NCBI RefSeq assembly: GCF_003012055.1
Contig: NZ_JYGE01000003.1
Coordinates: 1-64,000, forward strand
DNA length: 64,000 bases
Source of the DNA: Peptostreptococcus russellii
GTDB taxonomy: Bacteria; Bacillota; Clostridia; Peptostreptococcales; Peptostreptococcaceae
Direction of reading: 5' to 3'
Below, one piece after another: positions 50,786 through 60,280 of the stretch (positions are counted from its first letter, which is position 1; every line of letters begins with the position of its first letter). The notes below the pieces were generated by a model. The model did not search any database. It was not told where the DNA came from and was given only the letters and a program-made list of their open reading frames with translations. The translations under genes were made by a program, and so were the position numbers.

Positions 50786-51796
50786 ATGAACAAAGATATT
50801 TATGTAGTAGTTGAACAGATAGATGGTGTCATTCAGAAAGTAGGCATCGAGCTTATCGGTATAGCAAATACACTAGCAGCAGACCTAGATCAGAAGGTAG
50901 TTGCAGTTTTACTTGGAAACAATGTGAAGGGATTAGCTGACACATTAATATACCATGGAGCAGAAAAGGTAATATGCGTAGATGATCCAATGTTAGACAT
51001 ATATGCAACAGAACCATATACAAAGGCAGTAAATGCAATAATAGAGGATAAAAACCCAGGAATAGTACTATTTGGTGCTACTTCAATAGGTAGAGACTTA
51101 GCTCCAAGAGTTTCTGCAAGAGTACATACAGGTCTTACAGCAGACTGTACTAAGCTAGAAATAGATCCAGAATCTAAGTTATTACTTATGACTAGACCAG
51201 CATTTGGTGGTAACATCATGGCTACAATAGTTTGTAAGGAATTCAGACCTCAGATGGCAACAGTTAGACCAGGTGTTATGAAGGCTCTTCCAAGAGACAC
51301 TTCTAAGACTGGTGAAGTAGAAGACTTCAAGGTAGACTTCAAGCCAGAAGATATGAATATAAAGATAAGAGAAGTTGTTAAGTCAACTAATCAGTCAGTA
51401 GATATAACTGAATCTAAGATACTTGTATCAGGTGGTAGAGGTATCGGTAGTGCTGAATACTTCGATGTACTAAAGGAGCTTGCTGATGAACTTGGAGGAT
51501 TAGTTACTTCTTCAAGAGCTAACGTTGATGCTGGTTGGATAAGCAGAGATAGACAGGTTGGACAGACTGGAAAGACTGTTAGACCAGATCTATATATGGC
51601 TTGTGGTATATCAGGTGCTATACAGCATTTAGCTGGTATGGAAGACTCTGAATTTATAGTAGCAATAAATAAGGACGAAAATGCTCCTATATTTGGTGTT
51701 GCAGACCTAGGTGTAGTTGGTGATTTACATCAGATTATACCAATACTAATAGAAAAAGTAAAAGCCCTTAAGAGTGCTGAAGAAGCAATGATGTAA
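50786..51796 (+). CDS. etfA: Electron transfer flavoprotein alpha subunit EtfA
   Basis: 336-aa EtfA: N-terminal DIYVVVEQIDGVIQKVGIELIG, middle LFGATSIGRDLAPRVSARVHTGLTADCTKLEI, and the C-terminal FAD domain ILVSGGRGIGSAEYFDVLKELADELGGLVTSSRANVDAGWISRDRQVGQTGKTVRPDLYMACGISGAIQHLAGM, the classical EtfA signature. It closes the fld/acd/etf operon. A hairpin at 51929-51961 lies downstream. Confidence 0.94.
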   Translation: MNKDIYVVVEQIDGVIQKVGIELIGIANTLAADLDQKVVAVLLGNNVKGLADTLIYHGAEKVICVDDPMLDIYATEPYTKAVNAIIEDKNPGIVLFGATSIGRDLAPRVSARVHTGLTADCTKLEIDPESKLLLMTRPAFGGNIMATIVCKEFRPQMATVRPGVMKALPRDTSKTGEVEDFKVDFKPEDMNIKIREVVKSTNQSVDITESKILVSGGRGIGSAEYFDVLKELADELGGLVTSSRANVDAGWISRDRQVGQTGKTVRPDLYMACGISGAIQHLAGMEDSEFIVAINKDENAPIFGVADLGVVGDLHQIIPILIEKVKALKSAEEAMM

Positions 51797-51928
51797 TTCA
51801 TTGTTCTTAAGAATTAAGAGCATTTAACTAAGAGTTTGTAATAAATAAGTTTAGAAACTTGAAACGGTTTAAGATAATATAAAATATATTTATTTTATAT
51901 GTAAGAAAAGCAATAATTTATAGTTTTG

Positions 51929-51962
51929 TGTATCTAGGGGGTGCTTATAACCTCCTAGATAC
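51929..51962 (+). terminator. Hairpin downstream of etfA
   Basis: GTATCTAGG and CCTAGATAC arms around a GGGTGCTTATAACCT loop. The 3' T-tract is missing, so it may be a regulatory or RNA-stability element rather than a strong terminator. The rest of 51797-52123 is AT-rich with no gene. Confidence 0.5.
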
Positions 51963-52123
51963 TAACTATAATCGATAAAATATAATCAATATAAGTTATA
52001 ATCAAAATAAAATGTTATTTATTTTCTTGTTTAGTATGGATTATTAACAAAGAAGGTAAAATTTTTTAATAATCTGGTTAAATAAATAACGAAATTAACT
52101 CAAATTTCTAAGGGGGAAGCAAA

Positions 52124-53113
52124 ATGGTTAAGGTTAGAGTCACTTGCAACAAAAACATTATTGAAAGATTCGGTGTAAAGAAGCCAGAAGGATGGGATTT
52201 CCAGTATATTAACTATCCATGTAGCGATGAAGAATTAGTAGCACAGTGTAAGGATGCAGATATAATATTCTGTGGTCCAGTAGATCATTTTAGAAAAGAA
52301 GTTGTTGAACAACTTGATAACTGTAAGCTAATACATTCTTTAGGTGTTGGATTTGATAAGATAGATCTAGCTGCTACTAAAGAAAAGGGAATCTTTGTTT
52401 GTAACAACAGAGCTGTTAATGCTGTACCAGTTGCTGAATTAGCTGTTGGTCATATGATAAGTTGTCTAAGAAGAATGCCTGAAGCTGATGCACTAATAAA
52501 GGCAAAGGGAGTTGATGGATTCAACGAAAGCTTCAAGTCATATCAGGTTAAGGGACAGAGTGAGTTAAGTTCTAGAGTAGTTGGACTAGTAGGACTTGGT
52601 GCTATAGGTCATGCAGCAGTTAAGATGCTTAAGGCTTTTGGTTGCACAATCAAGTATTATGATGTATTTAGAGATGAGGAATTTGAAAAAGAACACGGAT
52701 TAGAATATTGTACATATGAAGAAATACTAGAAACTTGTGATATTATATCATACCACGTTCCAGTATTAGACTCTACAAGAAATATGGTACGTAAAGAAAC
52801 AATAGACAAAATGAAGCAAGATGCAATAATAATAAATGTTGCTAGAGGTGAAATAGTAAACAATGAAGATTTAGCAGAAGCGCTAAATAACGGAAGAATA
52901 TTCGCTGGATTAGATGTTATCGCTCCAGAACCTCCAACAGCTGATCATCCAATATTTAACTTAAACGAGACTGGAAAGGCTAGACTTTCTATAACTCCAC
53001 ATATTGCTGGTACTACAGACGATGCATTCATAAGAATGTCTGAATGGTCATATGAAAATATGGTTAGAGTAATGAATGGCGAAAGACCAATAAATATAGT
53101 AAACGGTCTTTAA
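52124..53113 (+). CDS. fldH: D-2-hydroxyacid dehydrogenase FldH (aryl-lactate dehydrogenase)
   Basis: 329-aa NAD-dependent D-2-hydroxyacid dehydrogenase: Rossmann fingerprint VVGLVGLGAIGHAAVKMLKAFG at about 152-173, the substrate/catalytic Arg in NVARGEIVNNEDL near 240, Glu in DVIAPEPPTADHP near 267 and the His in ITPHIAGTTDD near 290. It reduces phenylpyruvate, indolepyruvate or hydroxyphenylpyruvate to the (R)-lactates used by the fld dehydratase. Its own leader (51963-52123) contains AT-rich DNA. AGGGGG RBS. Confidence 0.88.
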   Translation: MVKVRVTCNKNIIERFGVKKPEGWDFQYINYPCSDEELVAQCKDADIIFCGPVDHFRKEVVEQLDNCKLIHSLGVGFDKIDLAATKEKGIFVCNNRAVNAVPVAELAVGHMISCLRRMPEADALIKAKGVDGFNESFKSYQVKGQSELSSRVVGLVGLGAIGHAAVKMLKAFGCTIKYYDVFRDEEFEKEHGLEYCTYEEILETCDIISYHVPVLDSTRNMVRKETIDKMKQDAIIINVARGEIVNNEDLAEALNNGRIFAGLDVIAPEPPTADHPIFNLNETGKARLSITPHIAGTTDDAFIRMSEWSYENMVRVMNGERPINIVNGL

Positions 53114-53188
53114 TAATCTTGTAAATTTAAGTATGTTTTAAAAAATAGTTGCTGATTATCTATTTTTAGAAAAGGTGAAAAAAAGAAT

Positions 53189-54511
53189 ATGGAAATTAAA
53201 AAGAAAGACATAATGATTTGTGGGTTTGCACTATTTGCGATTTTCTTTGGTGCTGGGAACTTAATATTCCCGCCATATCTAGGTGTTTTAGCAGGCGATA
53301 GATGGTATGTAGCAATGTTTGCTTTCTTATTATCTGACCCAGTATTGCCTATACTTGGTGTTGTTGTAACGGCAAAATTAGGTGGTAGAGCAGATGACCT
53401 TGGTAAAAGAGTAAGCCCTAAGTTCTCTAAGTTAGTAGGTACAATTGCCATTTTGACAATAGGACCTCTTTTCGCAGTTCCAAGAACTGGAGCTACAACA
53501 CATGAAATATTAATAAGACCTTTATTCCCAGGTGTACCTGGTTGGTTGACAAGTGTAGTATTTTTTGCAGTAACATACTATATTGCACTAAATCCAAGTA
53601 AGGTTATAGACATAATTGGTAAGTATCTTACTCCATGTTTATTATTAATACTAGGATTAATAGTCGTAGTTGCTATAGTAAATCCTCCAGATCCAATGAT
53701 GACTACTGAAACACCTAAGTTATTTACATTAGGTTTCAAAGAAGGTTATCAGACAATGGATGCATTAGGATCTCCATTGATGGCAGGTATAGTAATCTCA
53801 GACCTAGTTAGACGTGGTTATGATGATGAAGAAACTCAGTTGAAGGCAAGTTTACAGGTTGGTCTAGTAGCATTTATACTTCTTGCTTTAGTTTACGGAA
53901 GTTTAACTTATGCTGGGGCAACAGTTGGTGGACATTTTGATGGGAATACCGAAAGAACAGCTTTATTAATAGGTATGGTTGACCTTATGTTAGGTAATGT
54001 AGGTACAGTATTTATGGGTGTTGCAGTAACATTAGCTTGTTTAACAACATCTACAGGACTGACATCTACTTGCGGTAACTACTTTGAGTCTGTATCAAAT
54101 GGAAAAGTAAAGTATAAGCAGGTTGTAACAGTTGCTGTACTAGTATCATTTGGACTTTCATTCTTAGGAGTGGATGGTTTGATATCAGTAGCAGTTCCTA
54201 TTTTATCTGCAATATACCCAGTAATGATTGTGTTGATTTTAATGTCACTATTTGATAGCAAGATTAAATATAACTTGACATATACGGGAGCAGTAGTAGG
54301 TGCATTCTCTGTATCTTTGGTTCAGAGTTTAAATATGGCATCTGTAATGAGAGGCGGAAGTCTTTTAGCAGGTCCAACAGCATTTATACAAACACTTCCA
54401 TTAGCCAAGTTTGGTTTTGAATGGCTGATTCCAGCTATAGTTGGAGGATTAATATTTACTTTAGTAAGTAAGTATGCCAGCGTAGGTAAGACAATAGCTG
54501 ATCCAGTATAA
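53189..54511 (+). CDS. brnQ: BrnQ-type amino acid carrier, copy 1
   Basis: 440-aa branched-chain amino acid:cation symporter of the BrnQ/LIVCS family, with about 12 hydrophobic segments: FALFAIFFGAGNLIFPPYLG at 10-29, AMFAFLLSDPVLPILGVVVTAKLGG, ILTIGPLFAVPRTGATTHEI, and later ACLTTSTGLTSTCGNYF with conserved substrate residues. It probably imports the amino acids that the neighbouring enzymes ferment. Near-duplicate of the carrier at 57459. It follows fldH by 75 bp and starts with an AAAAGGTG RBS. Confidence 0.9.
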   Translation: MEIKKKDIMICGFALFAIFFGAGNLIFPPYLGVLAGDRWYVAMFAFLLSDPVLPILGVVVTAKLGGRADDLGKRVSPKFSKLVGTIAILTIGPLFAVPRTGATTHEILIRPLFPGVPGWLTSVVFFAVTYYIALNPSKVIDIIGKYLTPCLLLILGLIVVVAIVNPPDPMMTTETPKLFTLGFKEGYQTMDALGSPLMAGIVISDLVRRGYDDEETQLKASLQVGLVAFILLALVYGSLTYAGATVGGHFDGNTERTALLIGMVDLMLGNVGTVFMGVAVTLACLTTSTGLTSTCGNYFESVSNGKVKYKQVVTVAVLVSFGLSFLGVDGLISVAVPILSAIYPVMIVLILMSLFDSKIKYNLTYTGAVVGAFSVSLVQSLNMASVMRGGSLLAGPTAFIQTLPLAKFGFEWLIPAIVGGLIFTLVSKYASVGKTIADPV

Positions 54512-54654
54512 AGTTAATTTTTATTTTAACTGAAGTATATATGGAATTTTTAGAATAATTACTCAATACATATATATTAGAATAGTTGATCAAAAGATTG
54601 ACTTAAAGATTAAGAGTAATATAAAGTTTTTATGTAAATTTAGGAGGTAATATT

Positions 54655-55839
54655 ATGATTTCTCAAGATATGGTAAAGTTAGGTACATCTAAATCTGTAA
54701 TAAGAGAGCTATCAGGTTTTGGTGCAGCAAGAGCTGCTGAAATAGGTGCGGAAAATGTTTTGGACTTTAGTTTAGGAAACCCAAGTGTTCCAGCTCCAAA
54801 GGAAGTTCAGGATGCTATAATAGATATAATCAAAGATAATTCACCAAAGGTATATCATAGCTACAGTTCAGGTGCAGGACACAACGGAACTAGAAAAGCA
54901 ATAGCTGATAACCTAAATAAGAGATACGGAACTGATTATACACTAGATAATCTACTAATGACTTGTGGTGCAGCTGCATCATTAAATATAGTTTTCAAGG
55001 CTTTAGTAGCATCTCCAGAAGATGAAATAATGGTACTTGCACCATTCTTCCCAGAATATACTGTATTTATTCAGGCTCAGGGAGCAAAGCAAGTATTAGT
55101 TCCAGCTCAGAACGATATGCAGTTAAACCTTGATGGTATAAAGTCAGCTTTAACTCCAAACACTAAGGCAATAGTAGTAAACTCTCCAAATAACCCATCA
55201 GGCGTTGTTTATTCTTTAGAAGAAATAAAGGCTCTAACTGAATTATTAGAAGCTAAATCTAAGGAATATGGACATACTATATACCTAGTAACTGACGAAC
55301 CATACAGAGAATTAGTATTAATAGATGGATTAGAAGTACCATTTATACCAAATTACTATGATAATACAATAGTTTGCTATTCTTGGTCAAAATCACTTTC
55401 ACTACCAGGTGAACGTATAGGATATGTTCTTGTACCAAACAAGGTAGAAGACAAGATGGTAATGGCTGCTTGTGGTGGAGCTGCTAGAGCACTAGGTTAT
55501 GTGTGTGCACCTACATTATTCCAGATGGTAATAGAAAGATGTGTAGATGTAGAACCAGATTTAACAGTTTACAAGAAGAATAGAGACTTATTATATGATG
55601 GATTAACAAAGTTAGGATACAATGTTGCTAAGCCAGCAGGTGCATTCTACCTATTCATCGAAGCTCCAGATGGAGATTCACAGAAGTTCTCAGATAAGGC
55701 TAAAGAATATGATATGTTAGTAGTTCCTGGAGCAGGATTTGGTTCAGCATCACATATGAGATTATCATACTGTGTTGAAACTGAAAAGTGTGAAAGAGCT
55801 CTTCCAATATTTGAAAAGCTAATGAAGGACTATAAGTAG
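54655..55839 (+). CDS. PLP-dependent aminotransferase, copy 1
   Basis: 394-aa class I/II aminotransferase. VLDFSLGNPSVPAPKEVQDAI near 37-57, SYSSGAGHNGTRKAIA, VVNSPNNPSGVVYSLEE and the PLP lysine in CYSWSKSLSLPGERIGYV near 246-262. Fold and length are those of aromatic/branched-chain transaminases. Next to fldH and brnQ it most likely converts aromatic or branched-chain amino acids to 2-oxo acids for the reductive branch. AGGAGG RBS. Near-duplicate at 58956. Strong terminator at 55887. Confidence 0.88.
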   Translation: MISQDMVKLGTSKSVIRELSGFGAARAAEIGAENVLDFSLGNPSVPAPKEVQDAIIDIIKDNSPKVYHSYSSGAGHNGTRKAIADNLNKRYGTDYTLDNLLMTCGAAASLNIVFKALVASPEDEIMVLAPFFPEYTVFIQAQGAKQVLVPAQNDMQLNLDGIKSALTPNTKAIVVNSPNNPSGVVYSLEEIKALTELLEAKSKEYGHTIYLVTDEPYRELVLIDGLEVPFIPNYYDNTIVCYSWSKSLSLPGERIGYVLVPNKVEDKMVMAACGGAARALGYVCAPTLFQMVIERCVDVEPDLTVYKKNRDLLYDGLTKLGYNVAKPAGAFYLFIEAPDGDSQKFSDKAKEYDMLVVPGAGFGSASHMRLSYCVETEKCERALPIFEKLMKDYK

Positions 55840-55886
55840 TTAATATTGAATACTTTTAAATAAACTTAATAGTATTATTTTGCCAA

Positions 55887-55920
55887 AAGCAGAGGATGAT
55901 TTCATCCTCTGCTTTATTTT
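55887..55920 (+). terminator. Terminator after aminotransferase copy 1
   Basis: AAAGCAGAGGATGA and TCATCCTCTGCTTT arms with a TT loop, followed by TATTTTTATA. Confidence 0.9.
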
Positions 55921-57443
55921 TATAAAAAAATAGAAGATTTGATGTATTTAAATAGTATATAACTTTACTTTAAATATATTGTATATAGGGAAAATTCTAT
56001 ACTAAGCTGATTTACAGTAGGTTATTCTTAAGACTTAATATATGAAGTATTAAGAATTTAAATGAAAGGTTTTAAAACTTTCAGATAGAGACCATATTTT
56101 TATAAGCTTAAGTATGATAGTTCAAATACTCCATGTGAAAATATATAAATAAGTTTGAGTATAATGACCCAAACAAAGAATATAAATAAAAATAGGCAGT
56201 TGAGCTTGAATAGAATAAGTTCAAACAAACCGTATAGACAAAAAGCAAGTAGAATAGTTTAAACAAGTGACTTTAGGTATAAAGATAGTAAATCTATTAA
56301 TTTAAAGCTACTGGAAATAGTAGTTTATAAAATAGCTAGTAGTTTTGAAAGTGAAAATAAGTACAAGGAAAATTTATATAAAGTACTAAATATTTAACTA
56401 TCTTTAGTATTTAAAAAATCAATTGATAAAGATCAAATTATTAGTTTTTTTATTGAAAAATCTATATAAAAAGGGATGTATATTTAAATAATTGATTTTG
56501 CTATATAGAATATTTTTATTTAAAACAATAGCATTAAACAGAATATCTAGTAGCTTATAAAAAATAAACATTTTGTTGATGGAAAGTTAGTAAAATTCGG
56601 AATACTTAATAAAATAAGATATAAAGGCTGGAAAAAACAAGTAATATATAGTATAATAATACATGTAGACAGGGATACTATTTGATAGTTAACTAGTGAA
56701 GGTTATTTTATTAAGTTAAGAATAAGTTATGAATTAATAATTTGCTAAAAAACAAACTATCTTTAAAGAAAAAAAGTTAAAAAGGGGGATATGCAATATT
56801 TCTATTAAGAGTAAGTTTTCTTAAGTCTACATGAAAAAATGCTTAAGCAGAATAATATTTATTTTTTATCAATATCATAGGAAAACGATTTGCAGAGTTT
56901 ACAGGAAGTTTTTTTAGAACTGATAATTAGAAAGATGGAAATTTAAATATCTGAAAGTTTTATAAATAGCAAAAATTCAGATACGCAAGATGATTAAATT
57001 AGAAAAAGTAATAAAAACCCAAATTGTTAGATTGAAATATTAAAGCTAGATCTTTTAAGTTTAGTTTTATTTAAAGTATTAGCAAATATTTAGAGGGATT
57101 TTTAGTTTAGATATGATATTTGTAGATAGGGAAGATGTAAGGTCCTTGTATACAAGTATGTAAATCCCATATGTAATGTAAAGATTATTATATTTATTGG
57201 CCAAATACTAGATCTTCCAAATTTAGACCTCCTCTTAGTTTATTTGACTATTACAGCTTTTGACTCCGCACAATTTAAAGTTTGATATTAGGCTGTATAA
57301 TAAGTTGGCTAGACTATTGATTGAGGCATTGGTTAAAATTATAGACTTTTGAAAAAGTTTATAGCTATTTGTTAGGAAGTTGGTTACTTCAATTTAAAGG
57401 CGTGATGTGCTTTGATGGAAAGCACTTTGCTGAGTATTTTAGA
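55921..57443. other. 1.5-kb AT-rich intergenic region
   Basis: The longest gene-free stretch in the window. No reading frame looks coding on either strand and no tRNA or known riboswitch pattern is visible. A stretch near 57120-57300 is less AT-rich and might hold a promoter or leader for the second brnQ. The AGCACTTTGCTGAG near 57421 and GCTTTGATGGAAAGC near 57408 form a small hairpin just upstream of it. It may be a decayed spacer from the duplication of the brnQ-aminotransferase pair. Confidence 0.45.
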
Positions 57444-57458
57444 AAAAGGTGAAAGAAT

Positions 57459-58784
57459 ATGGAAATTAAAAAGAAAGACATAATTATTTGTGGTTTTGCA
57501 TTATTTGCAATTTTCTTTGGGGCTGGTAACTTAATATTCCCACCATATCTAGGTGTATTGGCAGGGGATAGATGGTATGTTGCAATGATTGCATTTTTAC
57601 TATCAGACCCAGTATTACCTATACTAGGTGTTATTGCAACAGCTAAGTTAGGTGGTAGAGCGGACGATCTTGGTAAAAGAGTTGGTCCTAAGTTTGCCAA
57701 GTTGGTAGGTACAATAGCAATTTTAACAATAGGACCATTCTTTGCGGTTCCTAGAACAGGTGCTACAACACATGAAATATTTATAAGACCTTTATTTCCA
57801 GCTGTACCAAGTTGGTTAACTTGTTTGGTATTCTTTGCAATAACGTTTTATATAACATTGAATCCAAGTAAGGTAATAGACATTATAGGTAAGTACCTTA
57901 CTCCATGTCTATTAGTTATACTAGCTTTTATAGTTATAACTTCAATAGTAAATCCTCCAGCAGAAATGGTTACTACTGAAACAACTAAGTTATTTACATT
58001 AGGTTTTAAGGAAGGTTACCAGACAATGGACGCATTGGGGTCTCCATTGATGGCGGGTATCGTTATATCAGACTTAATTAGACGTGGATATGAAGACAGA
58101 GAAACTCAACTAAAGGCAAGTTTTCAGGTAGGTTTAGTAGCATTTGTTCTTCTAGCATTAGTATATGGTGGATTAACTTATGCAGGAGCAACAGTTGGAC
58201 AGTTCTTTGATGGAGACACTGAGAGAACAGTTCTTCTAATAGGAATGGTTGAACTTATGTTAGGTAATGTTGGTAAAGTGTTTATGGGACTTGCAGTTGC
58301 ACTTGCTTGTTTAACTACATCTACAGGTTTAACATCTACTTGTGGTAACTACTTCTCAACTATAACTGATGGTAAGTTAAAGTATAAGCATGTTGTAACA
58401 GTTGCTGTTATAATTTCATTTGTAATCTCTTTACTAGGAGTTGATGGAATAATATCAATAGCAGTTCCAATTTTATCAGCTATATACCCAGTAATAATAG
58501 TACTGATCTTAATGTCATTATTTAATAGTAAAATTAAATATAACTGGACATATACAGGAGCAGTTATAGGTGCATTTGCAGTATCACTTGTACAGAGTTT
58601 AAATCTTGCATCAGTAATGAGAGGTGGTAACTTGTTGGCAGGTCCAACAGCAGCTATACAGAGTTTGCCGCTTGCTAACTTCGGTTTTGAGTGGATAGTT
58701 CCAGCAGTAGCTTGCTCAGTGATTCTTACACTTATAAGTAAGTTTGCTAAGGTTGGTAAGACAATAGAAGATACTCTTGAATAA
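57459..58784 (+). CDS. brnQ: BrnQ-type amino acid carrier, copy 2
   Basis: 441-aa paralogue of the carrier at 53189, with the same segments: FALFAIFFGAGNLIFPPYLG, TKLFTLGFKEGYQTMDALGSPLMAG, ACLTTSTGLTSTCGNYF. Differences are concentrated in membrane helices, for example FFAITFYITLNPSKV versus FFAVTYYIALNPSKV. Its downstream partner is again an aminotransferase. The pair is a segmental duplication. AAAAGGTG RBS as in copy 1. Confidence 0.9.
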   Translation: MEIKKKDIIICGFALFAIFFGAGNLIFPPYLGVLAGDRWYVAMIAFLLSDPVLPILGVIATAKLGGRADDLGKRVGPKFAKLVGTIAILTIGPFFAVPRTGATTHEIFIRPLFPAVPSWLTCLVFFAITFYITLNPSKVIDIIGKYLTPCLLVILAFIVITSIVNPPAEMVTTETTKLFTLGFKEGYQTMDALGSPLMAGIVISDLIRRGYEDRETQLKASFQVGLVAFVLLALVYGGLTYAGATVGQFFDGDTERTVLLIGMVELMLGNVGKVFMGLAVALACLTTSTGLTSTCGNYFSTITDGKLKYKHVVTVAVIISFVISLLGVDGIISIAVPILSAIYPVIIVLILMSLFNSKIKYNWTYTGAVIGAFAVSLVQSLNLASVMRGGNLLAGPTAAIQSLPLANFGFEWIVPAVACSVILTLISKFAKVGKTIEDTLE

Positions 58785-58955
58785 ATATTAAGAGATATTA
58801 AAGTATAGGCTTAAATATAATATAAATATAATTTAAAATAAAAATACAATTAAAATAGAATAGAATTTATTAAAATATATTTACTTCAATGGTTTAGTGT
58901 GGAGATTGAAAGTAAAGCATAGGAAATTTTATATAGTACTTTAGGAGGTAGCAAT

Positions 58956-60140
58956 ATGATTTCTCAAGAAATGGTAAAGTTAGGTACAGCAAAATCTGTA
59001 ATAAGAGAGTTAGCTGGATTTGGTGCAGCTAGAGCAGAAGAAATAGGGGCGGAAAATGTTTTAGACTTCAGTTTGGGTAACCCAAGTGTTCCAGCTCCAA
59101 AGGAAGTACAGGATGCTATAGTAGATATAATTAAGAATAATCCACCTAAGGTATATCACAGCTACAGTTCAGGTGCTGGTCTTAATGCAACTAGAAAAGC
59201 TATAGCAGATAATTTAAATAGAAGATATGGTACAGACTATACACTAGATAATTTTTTAATGACTTGTGGTGCAGCGGCATCTCTAAGCATAGTTTTTAAG
59301 GCTTTAATTTCTTCAGCTGATGATGAAATTATGGTGTTAGCACCTTTCTTCCCAGAGTATACTGTTTTTATACAACAGCAGGGAGCAAAACAAGTTTTAG
59401 TACCTGCTCAGGCAGATATGCAGTTGAACATTAGTGGAATAGAAGATGCAATTACTCCTAACACTAAGGCTATAGTTGTAAACTCTCCAAACAACCCATC
59501 AGGAGTTGTTTATTCAGAGGATGAAATAAAAAAATTAGTAGAAGTTCTATCTAATAAATCAAAGGAATATGGGCATACAATTTATTTAATAACTGATGAA
59601 CCTTATAGAGAATTGGTATTAATAGATGGATTAGAAGTTCCATTTTTACCAAACTATTATGACAATACAATAGTATGTTATTCATGGTCTAAATCACTTT
59701 CACTTCCAGGTGAACGTATAGGATATGTTCTTGTACCAAATAAGATAGATGATAAAATGGTAATGGCTGCTTGTGGTGGAGCTGCTAGAGCACTAGGTTA
59801 TGTGTGTGCACCTACATTATTCCAGATGGTAATAGAAAGATGTGTAGATGTAGAGCCGGATCTTACAGTTTATAAGAAAAATAGAGATATTCTTTATGAT
59901 GGATTAACAAAATTAGGTTATAATGTAGCTAAACCAGGTGGAGCATTCTACTTATTTATAGAGGCACCAGATGGGGATTCTCAGAAGTTCTCTGACAGAG
60001 CTAAAGAATATGATATGTTAGTCGTTCCAGGGGATGGATTTGGTTCAAAGGCATATATGAGATTATCATACTGTGTTGAAACTGAAAAGTGTGAAAAAGC
60101 TCTTCCAATATTTGAAAAATTGATGAAAGAATATAAATAG
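58956..60140 (+). CDS. PLP-dependent aminotransferase, copy 2
   Basis: 394-aa paralogue of 54655-55839 with the same PLP lysine motif SWSKSLSLPGER. Most of the gene differs at many synonymous sites, but the stretch 59758-59854 is identical at DNA level to 55457-55553, and the 3' part is also unusually similar. That pattern points to gene conversion between the copies. The substrate preference may have diverged (for example DGFGSKAYM versus AGFGSASHM near the end). Terminator at 60193. Confidence 0.88.
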   Translation: MISQEMVKLGTAKSVIRELAGFGAARAEEIGAENVLDFSLGNPSVPAPKEVQDAIVDIIKNNPPKVYHSYSSGAGLNATRKAIADNLNRRYGTDYTLDNFLMTCGAAASLSIVFKALISSADDEIMVLAPFFPEYTVFIQQQGAKQVLVPAQADMQLNISGIEDAITPNTKAIVVNSPNNPSGVVYSEDEIKKLVEVLSNKSKEYGHTIYLITDEPYRELVLIDGLEVPFLPNYYDNTIVCYSWSKSLSLPGERIGYVLVPNKIDDKMVMAACGGAARALGYVCAPTLFQMVIERCVDVEPDLTVYKKNRDILYDGLTKLGYNVAKPGGAFYLFIEAPDGDSQKFSDRAKEYDMLVVPGDGFGSKAYMRLSYCVETEKCEKALPIFEKLMKEYK

Positions 60141-60192
60141 TAATAACATTAAAATGCTATATAGGAAACTTTTTCTATAAATTTAATCAGCA

Positions 60193-60226
60193 AAGAAGGG
60201 ACATACGATTGTATGTCCCTTCTTAC
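60193..60226. terminator. Bidirectional terminator
   Basis: AAGAAGGGACATAC and GTATGTCCCTTCTT arms (loop GATT). It lies between the aminotransferase and the convergent AI-2E transporter gene. Confidence 0.9.
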
Positions 60227-60280
60227 TTTGTATAAGCTTTAAAATTTATATAAGTAAATCAATACTATATACTAGTTATA

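Noticed and set aside
50890..51219. A 109-codon minus-strand frame within etfA
   Set aside because: It is the complement of a well-supported EtfA coding region, with no RBS.
51797..52123. T-box or other amino-acid riboswitch upstream of fldH
   Set aside because: No T-box antiterminator motif or specifier loop is visible; only a simple hairpin is present.
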